Part shown: one piece after another, positions 51,384-60,269 of the stretch
How the letters are laid out: the number at the start of each line of letters is the position of its first letter
Position numbering within the stretch: position 1 is the first letter of the stretch
DNA from: Phycisphaerae bacterium
GTDB taxonomy: Bacteria; Planctomycetota; Phycisphaerae; Sedimentisphaerales; Anaerobacaceae
DNA length: 64,000 nt
Direction of reading: 5' to 3'
Assembly (NCBI GenBank): GCA_028714855.1
Contig: JAQTLP010000006.1
Location: forward strand, 62,001 to 126,000
Translations under genes and position numbers: made by a program
Notes under the pieces: model-generated
Told to the model about the DNA's origin: nothing
Database searches by the model: none
The model's input: only the letters and a program-made list of their open reading frames with translations

Positions 51384-53279
51384 CTATCTGCTATTTTTTC
51401 GTTTTCTCAGCACAATTAACCCGCCTAAGCCGAGAATTGACAGAGTGTAAGGCTCGGGAACGAAGTTAGTTAGCTGAACTGAGGTGCTGTCATAGAGTAC
51501 ATCGAACGTCCCCCCACCGATGAAATTGACAGTGCCGATGGCATTACTGAATACACCGCTAATAGTATTGCCGGTGCCGGAGACTGTCAGGATAGTGAAT
51601 ATATCTGTCGGGGCGGGGATAAATTCCTCAAACGCCGATACAAAGAGGTCACCATCAAGGAAGGCGTCGCCTACGATGGCCAACTGGTCATAATCGGTGC
51701 CTAAAACTGTACCACCGATTTCGATTTTCAATATACCGGTATCGGATTGAACGTAGTCACCTGTAATACTTAGAATGCCAGGCGAAAGACCGGGGCTTAC
51801 CATTCCGCTGTTTACGAAGTCCACGCCTGAGATATTCAGTGCCCCAATCCCGGAAATTGTCCCGCCGGCCGTATTAATGAACGTATCACCCGTGACGGTG
51901 ACTATAGCTTCCAGTTCCAAGATGCTAAAGTCTCCTGAGTTGGTATGAGCCGCGCCGGTTTTGCCGAGAGCAACTGTTCGGCTGATATTTACTATGCCGT
52001 TGTTAGCCAGTCCAACTGAAAGCGTCCGAGTACCGCCGCTGCCCTCATTAACATTGACCTGTCCTTCGTTAGTAAGTGTGCCGGAGGTAACATAAAATCT
52101 TGAGTAATAGCCACTATCAATCGACTCCAGATTTATGACACCGCTATTGGTAAATCCATCGGCTGCTGTCAGCGTAGCATGCCCCCCGCCAAGACAGCCA
52201 AGAACCGTAACCGTCTGGTCGGGCGCGATATCACCGCTCAAGGTGCTGCTGCCACCCCGAACGGAAAAGCCGGCTGCCCCGGTTGAGCCCGGACCAATGT
52301 TCAATGATGAGTTCTGTATCATCAACTCACTGCCGGTAATCGTTCCACCGTTAAAGTTGAACGTAGCTGAATTCATACTGAATGCACCATCGACATCTAA
52401 TGTTCCATCGTTCTGGCTGAATGTCTGATTGTTGAGCGAGATTGTCAACGTCTTATCAGCAGCAATATTTAAATCGGCGTTGTTTGTGTATGAACCGCTG
52501 GACTTTAGGAAAGTCGTATCGGCATTGATATTTACTGTGTTATTGTTGTTCAGATTTGCCCCAAGTGTTCGCACACCACCGGTGCCTTCATTTATGTTGA
52601 TTTGGCCTTCGTTCGTAAGTGTGCCGGAGGTAACATTAAGCCTCGATTGATATGCACCATCGATTGAGTCCAGATTAATGGTGCCGGAGTTGGTAAAGCC
52701 ATTTGCCACTGTTAGTGCGGCGTGGTTTGCGTAAAAACCTTGAATTGTCAATTGCCCATTTTGGGCAAAGGTATTTGTGTTAATGGCTGAAGTGCCTCGT
52801 ACTGTCATATTGGCACTATTGTTTAGCGTGCCGGCACCGTCGTCGGCCCACGTGGAACTTTGCCAAAGCACATTGCCGTCCAGCAGCAAAGCACTATCTT
52901 CCACTGTCAGTGTTTTGCTGACAGCTGAAAGCGTAGCGTCGGCGGAATCCAAAGTAAAATTTGAAAGGGTAGGGCTGATATTCAGACTAACCGTATAGGC
53001 GCCGCCCATCGCGTTAATCGTAGCAGTATCGGCGGTGTCATCAGGAATCCCATCCGGGTCCCACAGAACTGAGTTATCCCAGTTGCCGGAGACCACAGAA
53101 TCCCACGTATAGGTGGTAGCAAAGATCGGATGAGCAAGTGCTGCGAGCATGGCCACAGCAAACAGAATGGCTAACTTGTGACAAATGCAACATGTGTTGG
53201 GCGACGGCTTGATGCCTCGGTTTACATTGGCTCTCCAAGAGGTTGTGCCGCCCATTTTGGAACTATCGGCTAATTTCAT
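51384..53279 (-). CDS. Exported PEP-CTERM protein with beta-solenoid repeats
   Basis: A 631-residue protein. Signal region near residues 26-50 (LAILFAVAMLAALAHPIFA), then a strand-rich passenger with NWDNSVLWDPDGIPDDTADT (as in autotransporter-associated strand proteins), and a C-terminal PEP-CTERM (VPEPYTLSILGLGGLIVLRK) that is cut by an exosortase. A segment of about 75 residues is present twice: INLDSIDGAYQSRLNVTSGT ... and INLESIDSGYYSRFYVTSGT ..., each followed by LTNEGQ and NEGTGG/NEGSGG. ATG 53279 has GGGAGAAGGAA before it. Probably surface or matrix protein. Confidence 0.85.
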   Translation of the reverse strand: MKLADSSKMGGTTSWRANVNRGIKPSPNTCCICHKLAILFAVAMLAALAHPIFATTYTWDSVVSGNWDNSVLWDPDGIPDDTADTATINAMGGAYTVSLNISPTLSNFTLDSADATLSAVSKTLTVEDSALLLDGNVLWQSSTWADDGAGTLNNSANMTVRGTSAINTNTFAQNGQLTIQGFYANHAALTVANGFTNSGTINLDSIDGAYQSRLNVTSGTLTNEGQININEGTGGVRTLGANLNNNNTVNINADTTFLKSSGSYTNNADLNIAADKTLTISLNNQTFSQNDGTLDVDGAFSMNSATFNFNGGTITGSELMIQNSSLNIGPGSTGAAGFSVRGGSSTLSGDIAPDQTVTVLGCLGGGHATLTAADGFTNSGVINLESIDSGYYSRFYVTSGTLTNEGQVNVNEGSGGTRTLSVGLANNGIVNISRTVALGKTGAAHTNSGDFSILELEAIVTVTGDTFINTAGGTISGIGALNISGVDFVNSGMVSPGLSPGILSITGDYVQSDTGILKIEIGGTVLGTDYDQLAIVGDAFLDGDLFVSAFEEFIPAPTDIFTILTVSGTGNTISGVFSNAIGTVNFIGGGTFDVLYDSTSVQLTNFVPEPYTLSILGLGGLIVLRKRKNSR

Positions 53280-53632
53280 TTTCCTTCTCCCTTTCTCTAC
53301 AGGCTCTTTCGCAACAAAATACAATTGTGCCTCTACCGCGTTTGGGCTATAAAGCAACTAGCTTTTTGTGGGAGGAAAGCCTGGCAGAAAACAAACCAAA
53401 CTCTCTCACCACTCTCCTTCTGTGAAACTATATCTTCTTTGTAACCATACCTCTTCGGTATAAAATATCAAGGAAAAAGGCTGATAAAAACAAGATTTTT
53501 TATGGAAAACTAAAAAAATGGTAACTGGCTTAAGACACGAGATTTGCAGTTTCAAGTAGCGTAAAACGCAAAGCGAAAAACTAAAAACCAAAGCTCAAAA
53601 TACAAAACTAACGCGGCTAAAACAATTTTGAA
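53280..53632. other. Promoter and leader region of the large PEP-CTERM gene
   Basis: No gene seen in 353 bases. The promoter (53444-53471) with its upstream box lies about 165 bases before the ATG, leaving a long leader that shares AAGGAG/GTGGTG and GCTTTC.CC/CAAAAAG elements with the leader of the 53633-54304 gene. The rest (53500-53632) is AT-rich with nothing recognised. Confidence 0.6.
53444..53502 (-). promoter_or_regulatory. PEP-CTERM promoter region, copy 3
   Basis: Minus strand: -35 TTGATA (53471-53466), 16-base spacer, -10 TATGGT (53449-53444). Upstream of the -35 is AAAATCTTGTTTTTATCAGC (53499-53480) then CTTTTTCC, shared with the promoters of the two other PEP-CTERM genes. Confidence 0.65.
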
Positions 53633-54304
53633 TTATGGCTTTATGCTCTTTGTTTTATGTTTTAAGCTACTTTTTCTTATAATCGCCAAGCCGCCTAAGC
53701 CGAGCAGGAAAACCGTCGCCGGTTCAGGAACTGTAAAGACCATATCATCGAGATTTACGGCCAACCATTCGCCGTTGTTTTCAAACCGAGCAAAATAAAA
53801 AGCCACATCACTTCGCAAACCGATAAACTGGTCTACATTCGTGTTGTTGTTAGTCGGGACTACAACCGAATCCAATAATACTCCATCAATATCGAAGATT
53901 GAAAGCGTAGTTGCCGTATAACCATAACCCTGGTCATTTCCAAAGAACGCCCCTAATTCGTAAATCGGTGATGAAAAAATCGCGTTGAGGTGCATGGCCC
54001 AAGTTGTAATTGCGGGGAATTTTGCGACTGTTGCAATGACGTTCGGAGGCGAAGTCGTAACATCACCTAAGCTTTGGACATCGTAAAGGAATATATCGTA
54101 GCCGTCATCTCTTGAGAATTCAACACCCTTATCAAGATAGCGAGTATTAGCAGCGGCACCTGATGGTCCATCATCAAAGCTGAGGGTTGTTGCAGAATAA
54201 ATGAACTCAGAAGGGGACATCAACTGAATAATGTCGGCTTCTCCGACAACCGAGACGCTCAACAACGTACCCACCAAACATATAAGAATTTGTTTTTTTA
54301 ACAT
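53633..54304 (-). CDS. PEP-CTERM exported protein
   Basis: A 223-residue protein with a signal peptide (KKQILICLVGTLLSVSVVGE), a strand-rich middle (ATTLSFDDGPSGAAANTRYL, ITTWAMHLNAIFSSPIYELG, ATTLSIFDIDGVLLDSVVVP) and the PEP-CTERM tail VPEPATVFLLGLGGLAIIRK followed by a basic end. The tail directs sorting by an exosortase and processing at the envelope. The middle looks like a lectin-like beta sandwich of the type seen on PEP-CTERM proteins; no enzyme motif. Ends 329 bases before the next gene's promoter start. Confidence 0.85.
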   Translation of the reverse strand: MLKKQILICLVGTLLSVSVVGEADIIQLMSPSEFIYSATTLSFDDGPSGAAANTRYLDKGVEFSRDDGYDIFLYDVQSLGDVTTSPPNVIATVAKFPAITTWAMHLNAIFSSPIYELGAFFGNDQGYGYTATTLSIFDIDGVLLDSVVVPTNNNTNVDQFIGLRSDVAFYFARFENNGEWLAVNLDDMVFTVPEPATVFLLGLGGLAIIRKSSLKHKTKSIKP

Positions 54305-54401
54305 CTGCTACCCCTTTCTTCCTTTTTGTTTTTCTAGAATGAAATTTCTTTTTGGTGAAAGCTTGGGAAAAAAGCTGTTCCACCACCACTCCTTTAGAAA
54401 T

Positions 54402-54462
54402 AACATATCCGATTAAGGAAAAAATGTCAAGGGAAAAAGGCCTACAAAAAGCAGCTTTTTTT
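54402..54462 (-). promoter_or_regulatory. PEP-CTERM promoter region, copy 2
   Basis: Minus strand: -35 TTGACA (54430-54425), 17-base spacer, -10 TATGTT (54407-54402), with the shared AAAGCTGCTTTTTGTAGGCC then TTTTTCCC box directly upstream. The start codon lies 98 bases downstream of the -10. Confidence 0.7.
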
Positions 54463-54502
54463 CGCGGAAATCAATAAATAGAAAGTGATACTACTAAAAA
54501 TA

Positions 54503-55129
54503 TTAACATGCCTTATGAGTTCTGCGATTAAATTTTCGCACCGCCAAGCCGCCTAGGCCGAGCAGGAAAATCGTCGCCGGTTCAGGAACTCCAGCAAGAT
54601 ATTCATCGCCCGCCGCCATAGCTGTAAGAGCTGACATATCAGGAAAACCTACCCCCTTCAGGGAATTCGCATAGTATGTCGCGCCGCTTTGCGATACCCA
54701 AAAAAACATATTTTCACCCGTTCCAACCGTGAACTCGGGCAGATAAATATCAAAACTGCCGCTGCCGACAAAATCCAATGTGAGTATGCAGGCCTCAAAC
54801 GTCTGGGTACTACCTGTATAGTGACTCACCCGTATGCCAAGGTTACCACTTTTTTCACCGTAATCCGTAACGGTGAAAGCCCCGGCCGAAAGCGACACCC
54901 AGGCCAGGTTATACGTTGAACCAGGCTCGGTTTCTTCATACAAATCATCCGCAGCAAAAGGCCACAGATAGGTATAAAGGTAAGGATTCGGAGATGTCCA
55001 TGGGACTGGGGCAAAGCTGACAGATGTTGGGCCGGCAACATCGAAAGTACCGCTTTTGGGAATGCCTCCCAGAGCAATACTGCCGCACAAAGCCGCAATA
55101 ACTAATATGAAGACGTACCGTCTTTTCAT
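54503..55129 (-). CDS. PEP-CTERM exported protein
   Basis: A 208-residue protein: signal peptide (MKRRYVFILVIAALCGSIAL), a strand-rich domain with TSVSFAPVPWTSPNPYLY, LAWVSLSAGAFTVTDYGEKS and LTLDFVGSGSFDIYLPEFTV, and the tail GVPEPATIFLLGLGGLAV-RK, an exosortase signal. Several starts are close together; GAGGAAA lies 6 bases before the ATG at 55129, so that start is chosen. No catalytic motif; probable extracellular matrix or surface protein. It is the nearest of the three PEP-CTERM genes to the NtrC-type regulator. Confidence 0.82.
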   Translation of the reverse strand: MKRRYVFILVIAALCGSIALGGIPKSGTFDVAGPTSVSFAPVPWTSPNPYLYTYLWPFAADDLYEETEPGSTYNLAWVSLSAGAFTVTDYGEKSGNLGIRVSHYTGSTQTFEACILTLDFVGSGSFDIYLPEFTVGTGENMFFWVSQSGATYYANSLKGVGFPDMSALTAMAAGDEYLAGVPEPATIFLLGLGGLAVRKFNRRTHKAC

Positions 55130-55262
55130 CATTTTCCTCATCCTGAATAATTATAACTCTCTGGCAAAAGGTGCGGTCTTAATTTCAGCTCAGCAGAATT
55201 AATAATTAACCAGAACTTGACTGCATTTGGATTAAAAAAGAATTCTCACCCCATTGATCATT

Positions 55263-55320
55263 AGTATACCTGTTTCGAAGAGAAATGTCAAGAAAAAACC
55301 GATAAAAACAGGATTCTTTG
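55263..55320 (-). promoter_or_regulatory. PEP-CTERM promoter region, copy 1
   Basis: Minus strand: -35 TTGACA (55291-55286), 17-base spacer, -10 TATACT (55268-55263), with AAAGAATCCTGTTTTTATCG then GTTTTTTC directly upstream. About 134 bases of leader precede the ATG at 55129. Confidence 0.75.
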
Positions 55321-55355
55321 CGGGAATTACGGGGATAAGCCCCAAAAGGAAAATT

Positions 55356-56711
55356 TTACAGATTGTATTCTTTTATCTTCCGATAGAGCGTTCTTTCGCC
55401 GATTCCGAGGATTTTGGCGGTTTTTTCGCGGTTGTTACCGGTCTTTGCCAACGTGTCAATAATGGCCTGTTTCTCAAGCTCACTGAGCGTGCGGTCCTGT
55501 TTTGGCCGGCCGGCTGTCAACTGCCGCACCTGATATATTTCGGGGGGAACGTCGGCCACATCGAGCTTTTCACGGTCGCACATCACTACCATTGTTCTGA
55601 TACAGTTTCGAAGCTGGCGAATATTCCCGGGCCAGTTGAAAGCTGTAAGAATATTCATGGCTGCCTGTGTGATACCGGTAACCTTTGAGCCGGTCTCGGC
55701 AACAGCCTCTTCGATAAAATACCGGATAAAATCAGGTATGTCTTCCGCCCTGTCAGAGAGGTCAGGCAGAGAAACCCCGACCCCTTTGATTCTGAAATAT
55801 AAATCCTGCCTGAACTTCTTCTGTTCTATAAGCAACGTCAAATCATGATTTGTAGCACTGATTATTCGCACGTCCACGACAATCGGCTTACTGGAGCCAA
55901 CCGGATTAACAACCCCGTCTTCAATGACTCGCAGGAGTTTAGCCTGCATATTCAGCGGCATATCGCCAATCTCGTCCAGAAAAAGTGTTCCCTTGTCGGC
56001 TATTTCAAACAAGCCTTTTCTATCGGTTGCTGCACCGGTAAAGGCCCCTTTGACGTGGCCGAACAGTTCGCTTTCAAGCAGCGTTTCCGTTAGTCCCGCA
56101 CAATTAACAGGCCTGAAAGGTTTATCGGCGCGTTTGGAATTATAATGAATAGCTCTTGCCAGCAGTTCCTTGCCCGTTCCGGAGCGACCCTCAATCAAAA
56201 CAGATATATCTGTCGGGGCAACACGCCGAAGCACCTCAAATACCCCGTTCATCGCGGCGCTCTTGCCTCGCACACCTTCAAATTCGAAATCCCCAGCGCC
56301 CGCTCTGGCAACTTCAGTTCGACGGCGGGTCGCAGCAGAGACCTTTCTGCCTGCCTGCCCCACAAGCGTGCGAAGCTGATTAATGTCGATGGGTTTGACA
56401 AGATAATCGTATGCCCCCCGCCGCATTGCTTCCTTGCAGGTATCAATAGTAGCGTAGGCCGTTATCAGAATAACTTCGGTATCGGCATTATATTTCCTGG
56501 CCTGGCTGAGTATTTCCAGGCCGTCGATGTCACCGCCGAGTTTCAGGTCGGTAACAACAACATTAACCGTTTCGCTGCGAAGAATCTCCAGTGCATCAGA
56601 ACCGTTGTAAACCGCAATCGCCTTTGCACAGCATTTCTGGAGCGCCTCGGCAATGCCGTCGGCGTGGTCATGCTCATCATCTACAACCAGAACTATGATG
56701 TCCTTGCTCAT
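55356..56711 (-). CDS. NtrC-family sigma-54 response regulator
   Basis: A 451-residue regulator. Receiver domain (about 1-120, VLVVDDEHDHADGIAEAL, phospho-Asp in NVVVTDLKLGG), AAA+ domain (about 140-390) with Walker A EGRSGTGKELLARAIHY, the sigma-54 contact ESELFGHVKGAFTGA and GTLFLDEIGDMPLNMQAKLL, and a Fis-type helix-turn-helix at the end (TGNNREKTAKILGIGERTLY). It turns on sigma-54 promoters after phosphorylation. Starts 6 bases after the kinase gene, so they are a pair. It resembles PrsR-type regulators of exosortase systems, but no sigma-54 promoter was found at the PEP-CTERM genes. Confidence 0.95.
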   Translation of the reverse strand: MSKDIIVLVVDDEHDHADGIAEALQKCCAKAIAVYNGSDALEILRSETVNVVVTDLKLGGDIDGLEILSQARKYNADTEVILITAYATIDTCKEAMRRGAYDYLVKPIDINQLRTLVGQAGRKVSAATRRRTEVARAGAGDFEFEGVRGKSAAMNGVFEVLRRVAPTDISVLIEGRSGTGKELLARAIHYNSKRADKPFRPVNCAGLTETLLESELFGHVKGAFTGAATDRKGLFEIADKGTLFLDEIGDMPLNMQAKLLRVIEDGVVNPVGSSKPIVVDVRIISATNHDLTLLIEQKKFRQDLYFRIKGVGVSLPDLSDRAEDIPDFIRYFIEEAVAETGSKVTGITQAAMNILTAFNWPGNIRQLRNCIRTMVVMCDREKLDVADVPPEIYQVRQLTAGRPKQDRTLSELEKQAIIDTLAKTGNNREKTAKILGIGERTLYRKIKEYNL

Positions 56712-56717
56712 ATATCC

Positions 56718-57428
56718 TTAATCGGCCTGAAGAGGCAGTTTTATCGTAAATAATGTTCCTTTGCCGGGTTCGCTGTCAACGGTTATTGTGCCATTATGTG
56801 CCTCGACTATTCTCTTTGCGGTGGCCAGCCCCAGACCGGTACCGCTCGGCCGAAAAGAACAATAAGGCTTAAAAAGCTCGGGCAGTTTGTCCGCCGCTAT
56901 CCCGTTGCCGGTATCGCTAATCTGAATCACCGCTTTTTCTTTCTGCCTGGATGTTCTTATCATCAGTTCACCGCCGGTATTCATCGCCTGCTGTGCGTTA
57001 ATAAATAAATTCAATATAACCTGTTTTAGCATACCTGCATCAACTTTGCAAACCAGCGGCTCACTCGACAAACCCTGCCGAATCGTTATTGAGTTACTGT
57101 ACGCCTGGGGCGAATAAAAATCAACCATATCACTAAGCAGCTCATTGACATTGACACCGGCGAGCTGAAGTTCGGGTCTGCTGACGTACCGCAGAAAACC
57201 GTCAAGAATCTGCCCGAGTCTATCCGTTTCTTTTTGAACGACGGTAATTTTTTTGAGAGCTCTCGCTGCCGTCTGGTCGTTTTTACCCGGCCTTTGCAGT
57301 TCTTCGGCCGCAAGCTCAAGGTTGACCTTGATGGTGGAAAGGGGATTTTTTATTTCATGAGCAAGCTCGCCGGTTAACTTACTTAACTCTTCAAGCTGTT
57401 TGAAATGTTCGTTTTTACTCTTTTGCAT
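56718..57428 (-). CDS. Cytoplasmic sensor histidine kinase
   Basis: A 236-residue kinase without membrane helices or a sensing domain. HisKA part with the phospho-His in GELAHEIKNPLSTIKVNLEL, then the HATPase domain: N-box VILNLFINAQQAMNTGG, G1 IQISDTGNGIAADKLPELF, G2 GTGLGLATAKRIVEAHNG and PGKGTLFTIKLPLQ. It should phosphorylate the NtrC-type regulator that follows 6 bases later. Because the sensing part is missing, the signal must come through another protein or from the cytoplasm. Confidence 0.93.
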   Translation of the reverse strand: MQKSKNEHFKQLEELSKLTGELAHEIKNPLSTIKVNLELAAEELQRPGKNDQTAARALKKITVVQKETDRLGQILDGFLRYVSRPELQLAGVNVNELLSDMVDFYSPQAYSNSITIRQGLSSEPLVCKVDAGMLKQVILNLFINAQQAMNTGGELMIRTSRQKEKAVIQISDTGNGIAADKLPELFKPYCSFRPSGTGLGLATAKRIVEAHNGTITVDSEPGKGTLFTIKLPLQAD

Positions 57429-57515
57429 CTATTTCCCCCGCATACCGTTTAAATCTACAAATTAGATTGTCACTGCCGCCCGGCATTTTAACTTTGCCCC
57501 CCGGCCAAAGTACCA

Positions 57516-59654
57516 TTATTTTTTACTGTCGGTTTGTGCCTTTTCGCCCTTGTTAAGCTCAGCGAGAGCGGCCTTGCGGGAAAGTTTAAATCTGCCCTGC
57601 TCATCAATCATCAATAATTTCACAGGTATCAAATCACCCATTTTGCATACCTCTTCGGCGTTTTTGACGTAGCCGGTGCTTAGTTCGCTGATATGACACA
57701 GCCCTTCCACTCCGGGCGTGATTTCAACAAATACTCCAAAGTCTTTTACAGACACCACTTTCGAGTTTTCATATATCCGCCCCACTACCGGAGGCGTGGT
57801 CATCCCTTCGATAATATCCCTGGCCTTGAGGTGGCCGTCACCATCTATGCAGCTTATAAAAATAGTTCCGTCTTCTTCGATTTCAATCGTTGTGTCGGTC
57901 TGCTCCTGAATACTTTTAATCATCTTTCCGCCCGGTCCAATCACCTTGCCGATAAACTCAGGGTCAATTTCGATACTTATCAGTTTCGGCGCATACTTGC
58001 TCAATTCGGGTCTGGGCTGACTGATGACGCCGGTCATAATCTTCAAAATCTCCAGACGGGCTGTTTTCGCCCGCTCCAGCGCCTCGGCCATAATATTATG
58101 CGCAAGCCCTTCAGCTTTGATATCGAGTTGTATCGCCGTAATACCGTCAACAGTACCGGCAACTTTGAAATCCATATCGCCGTAATGGTCTTCCTCGCCA
58201 ATGATGTCTGTCAGCAATGCATACCGCCCCTTTGCGTCACTGACCATTCCGATTGATATGCCAGCGACCGGTTTTTTGATTGGAACACCCGCATCCATTA
58301 AAGCGAGCGTACCTCCGCAAACCGAAGCCATCGAGCTGGAACCGTTCGATTCCGTAATATCAGATACTATCCTGACGGTATATGCAAATTCTGCCTCCGG
58401 CGGCCTCACGCCTCCCAGCGCACGTTCCGCAAGAGCGCCGTGTCCGATTTCTCTTCGGCCTGGCCCGCGAACCGGACGTACTTCGCCGACGGAAAACGGC
58501 GGGAAATTGTAATGGAGCGTAAAACTTTGAGCGTATTCTTCCATCAAACCATCTATAATCTGAGCATCCCGGACAGTGCCGAGGGTTACGCTCACTATCG
58601 CCTGTGTTTCTCCCCGGCTAAATAACGCCGACCCGTGCGTCCGCGGCAAAAAGCCTACTTCACAAACTATCTGGCGAACATCATTGTAACCTCTGCCATC
58701 GAGTCTTTTACCTTCCAGCAGCAGCTTGCGGACAACCTGGCCCTCTATCTTGTCGAAGATTCGTTTAAGCATCGCTTTGGTACATTTAGGCTCAGCACCG
58801 TTCACCGCCTCACAATATTCCGTGTTAAGCTGTTCAACTAATTCTTTAACAGCAGCTTTGCGTTCCTGCTTAACTGGTATTTGCTTGGATTCGTATAATT
58901 TATCTGCCGTCTGTGAACTAATTTGCGAGTAAAGCTCCTCGTCTATCTCCACAAGAGGGATTTCCTTTTCGACGCCGGCTTTTTCTTTGAGCTCCTCAAT
59001 CATTTCACAAACCTGGACAATCGTTTGTTGTGCTGTTGCAATCGCATCAGCAATAACCTGTTCCGGCAATTCCTTCGCGCTGACTTCAATCATATTTAAC
59101 GCTTCTTTACGTCCTCCAAGAAGCAGGTTCAGGTCGCTTGTCTCAAGCTGCTGATACGTGGGGTTGACCACAAATTCGCCGTCAACTCTGCCTAATCTGC
59201 AGGCGCCGGTCGGGCCCATGAACGGAATTTTGCTTATCGTAAGCGCAGCACTGGCACCTACCATTGCCAAAATATCAGGGTCGTTCACATTGTCTGCGCT
59301 CAAAACGTCTGCTATGATTTGAACTTCCTGAAAATAGCCCTCGGGAAACAACGGACGAATAGGCCTGTCTATCATTCTTGCCGTCAGAATTTCTTTCGTG
59401 CTCGGCCTGCCCTCGCGTTTAATAAAACCGCCCGGAAACTTGCCCGCAGCACAGTGCTTCTCCCGATACTCAACGCTTAGCGGGAAAAAATCGATTTCCT
59501 CGTTCCTCGGAGGCGCTGTTACCACAGTAACAAGAACAACGGTATCGCCGTACTGAACTACAACCGCTCCGTCTGCTTGTTTAGCAACTTTGCCGGTTTC
59601 GATGGATAACAATCTTCCCCCGATTTGCTTTTCTACTCTGCATACATCAAACAT
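57516..59654 (-). CDS. pnp: Polyribonucleotide nucleotidyltransferase (PNPase)
   Basis: Phosphorolytic 3'-5' exoribonuclease of mRNA decay. The 712-residue protein has two RNase PH domains (GGRLLSIETGKVAKQADGAV and RTHGSALFSRGETQAIVSVT, AGISIGMVSDAKGRYALLTD, DFKVAGTVDGITAIQLDIKA), a KH domain (KVIGPGGKMIKSIQEQTDTT) and an S1 domain (VKDFGVFVEITPGVEGLCHI), all in the usual order. ATG 59654 with GAGGT upstream is preferred to the TTG at 59660. It follows rpsO, the classic rpsO-pnp order. Confidence 0.97.
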   Translation of the reverse strand: MFDVCRVEKQIGGRLLSIETGKVAKQADGAVVVQYGDTVVLVTVVTAPPRNEEIDFFPLSVEYREKHCAAGKFPGGFIKREGRPSTKEILTARMIDRPIRPLFPEGYFQEVQIIADVLSADNVNDPDILAMVGASAALTISKIPFMGPTGACRLGRVDGEFVVNPTYQQLETSDLNLLLGGRKEALNMIEVSAKELPEQVIADAIATAQQTIVQVCEMIEELKEKAGVEKEIPLVEIDEELYSQISSQTADKLYESKQIPVKQERKAAVKELVEQLNTEYCEAVNGAEPKCTKAMLKRIFDKIEGQVVRKLLLEGKRLDGRGYNDVRQIVCEVGFLPRTHGSALFSRGETQAIVSVTLGTVRDAQIIDGLMEEYAQSFTLHYNFPPFSVGEVRPVRGPGRREIGHGALAERALGGVRPPEAEFAYTVRIVSDITESNGSSSMASVCGGTLALMDAGVPIKKPVAGISIGMVSDAKGRYALLTDIIGEEDHYGDMDFKVAGTVDGITAIQLDIKAEGLAHNIMAEALERAKTARLEILKIMTGVISQPRPELSKYAPKLISIEIDPEFIGKVIGPGGKMIKSIQEQTDTTIEIEEDGTIFISCIDGDGHLKARDIIEGMTTPPVVGRIYENSKVVSVKDFGVFVEITPGVEGLCHISELSTGYVKNAEEVCKMGDLIPVKLLMIDEQGRFKLSRKAALAELNKGEKAQTDSKK

Positions 59655-59719
59655 ATACAAACCTCAATTATGGGTGCAAAAATCACACGTTACTTGTGCA
59701 CTTTGGCTTTCGTACTCTT

Positions 59720-59986
59720 TTATTTCCGCAGGCCGAGCCGGGATATGGTTTCCTGATAACGCTTGACGTCTTTTTTGCTTATGTATTTAAGCAATGCCGC
59801 CCTGGTTCCGACCATTTTCAGCAAACCACGCCTGGATGCGTGGTCTTTTTTATGAATCTTAAGATGGCCGGTAAGGTAGTCTATCTTTTTCGTCAACAGC
59901 GCGATCTGAACCTCAGGCGAGCCGGTGTCTCCGTCGTGGAGCTTAAAATCACTGATAATTTTCTCTTTTTCCTGAACCGTCATCAT
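59720..59986 (-). CDS. rpsO: 30S ribosomal protein S15
   Basis: An 88-residue ribosomal protein: [40 protein letters not shown] and ISRLGLRK are family signatures. Binds 16S rRNA of the 30S platform. It precedes pnp by 65 bases and has a strong promoter of its own, so rpsO and pnp are co-transcribed as in many bacteria. Confidence 0.98.
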   Translation of the reverse strand: MMTVQEKEKIISDFKLHDGDTGSPEVQIALLTKKIDYLTGHLKIHKKDHASRRGLLKMVGTRAALLKYISKKDVKRYQETISRLGLRK

Positions 59987-60084
59987 CTTTTGGACAAATC
60001 CTTTCCTGAATACTTAATCGACAATTCAATAATCACTTAGACTCTCAAATAACCTCACAGAATATTATAAACCGTAAACGGGGC

Positions 60085-60113
60085 ATTATAGCCAGCCATT
60101 ATTATATTTGCAA
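60085..60113 (-). promoter_or_regulatory. Promoter of rpsO-pnp
   Basis: Minus strand: TTGCAA (60113-60108), 17-base spacer, perfect TATAAT (60090-60085), 98 bases before the rpsO start. Confidence 0.7.
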
Positions 60114-60269
60114 GTCTTTTCTGCAGCAAAGTTTATTTAAGATAAAATCCTCCGTAACCAGTAAAAAAGGATGCTTTTTCCTGAAAAATCAAAAGGGCAA
60201 ATCCTGAGAATACAGAAAAGCAGCGGCTTGACTTCTTCCGACAGGAAAGTTCGTATCTAACAAGTAACG

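Noticed and set aside
53280-55260. Sigma-54 (-24/-12) promoters upstream of the PEP-CTERM genes
   Set aside because: Only one leader (near 54382) has a weak GG-N10-GC match and the others lack it, while all three have good sigma-70-like promoters.
56145-56753. 202-codon plus-strand frame opposite the NtrC-type gene
   Set aside because: Antisense shadow of the response regulator gene, with no motif and no ribosome site.
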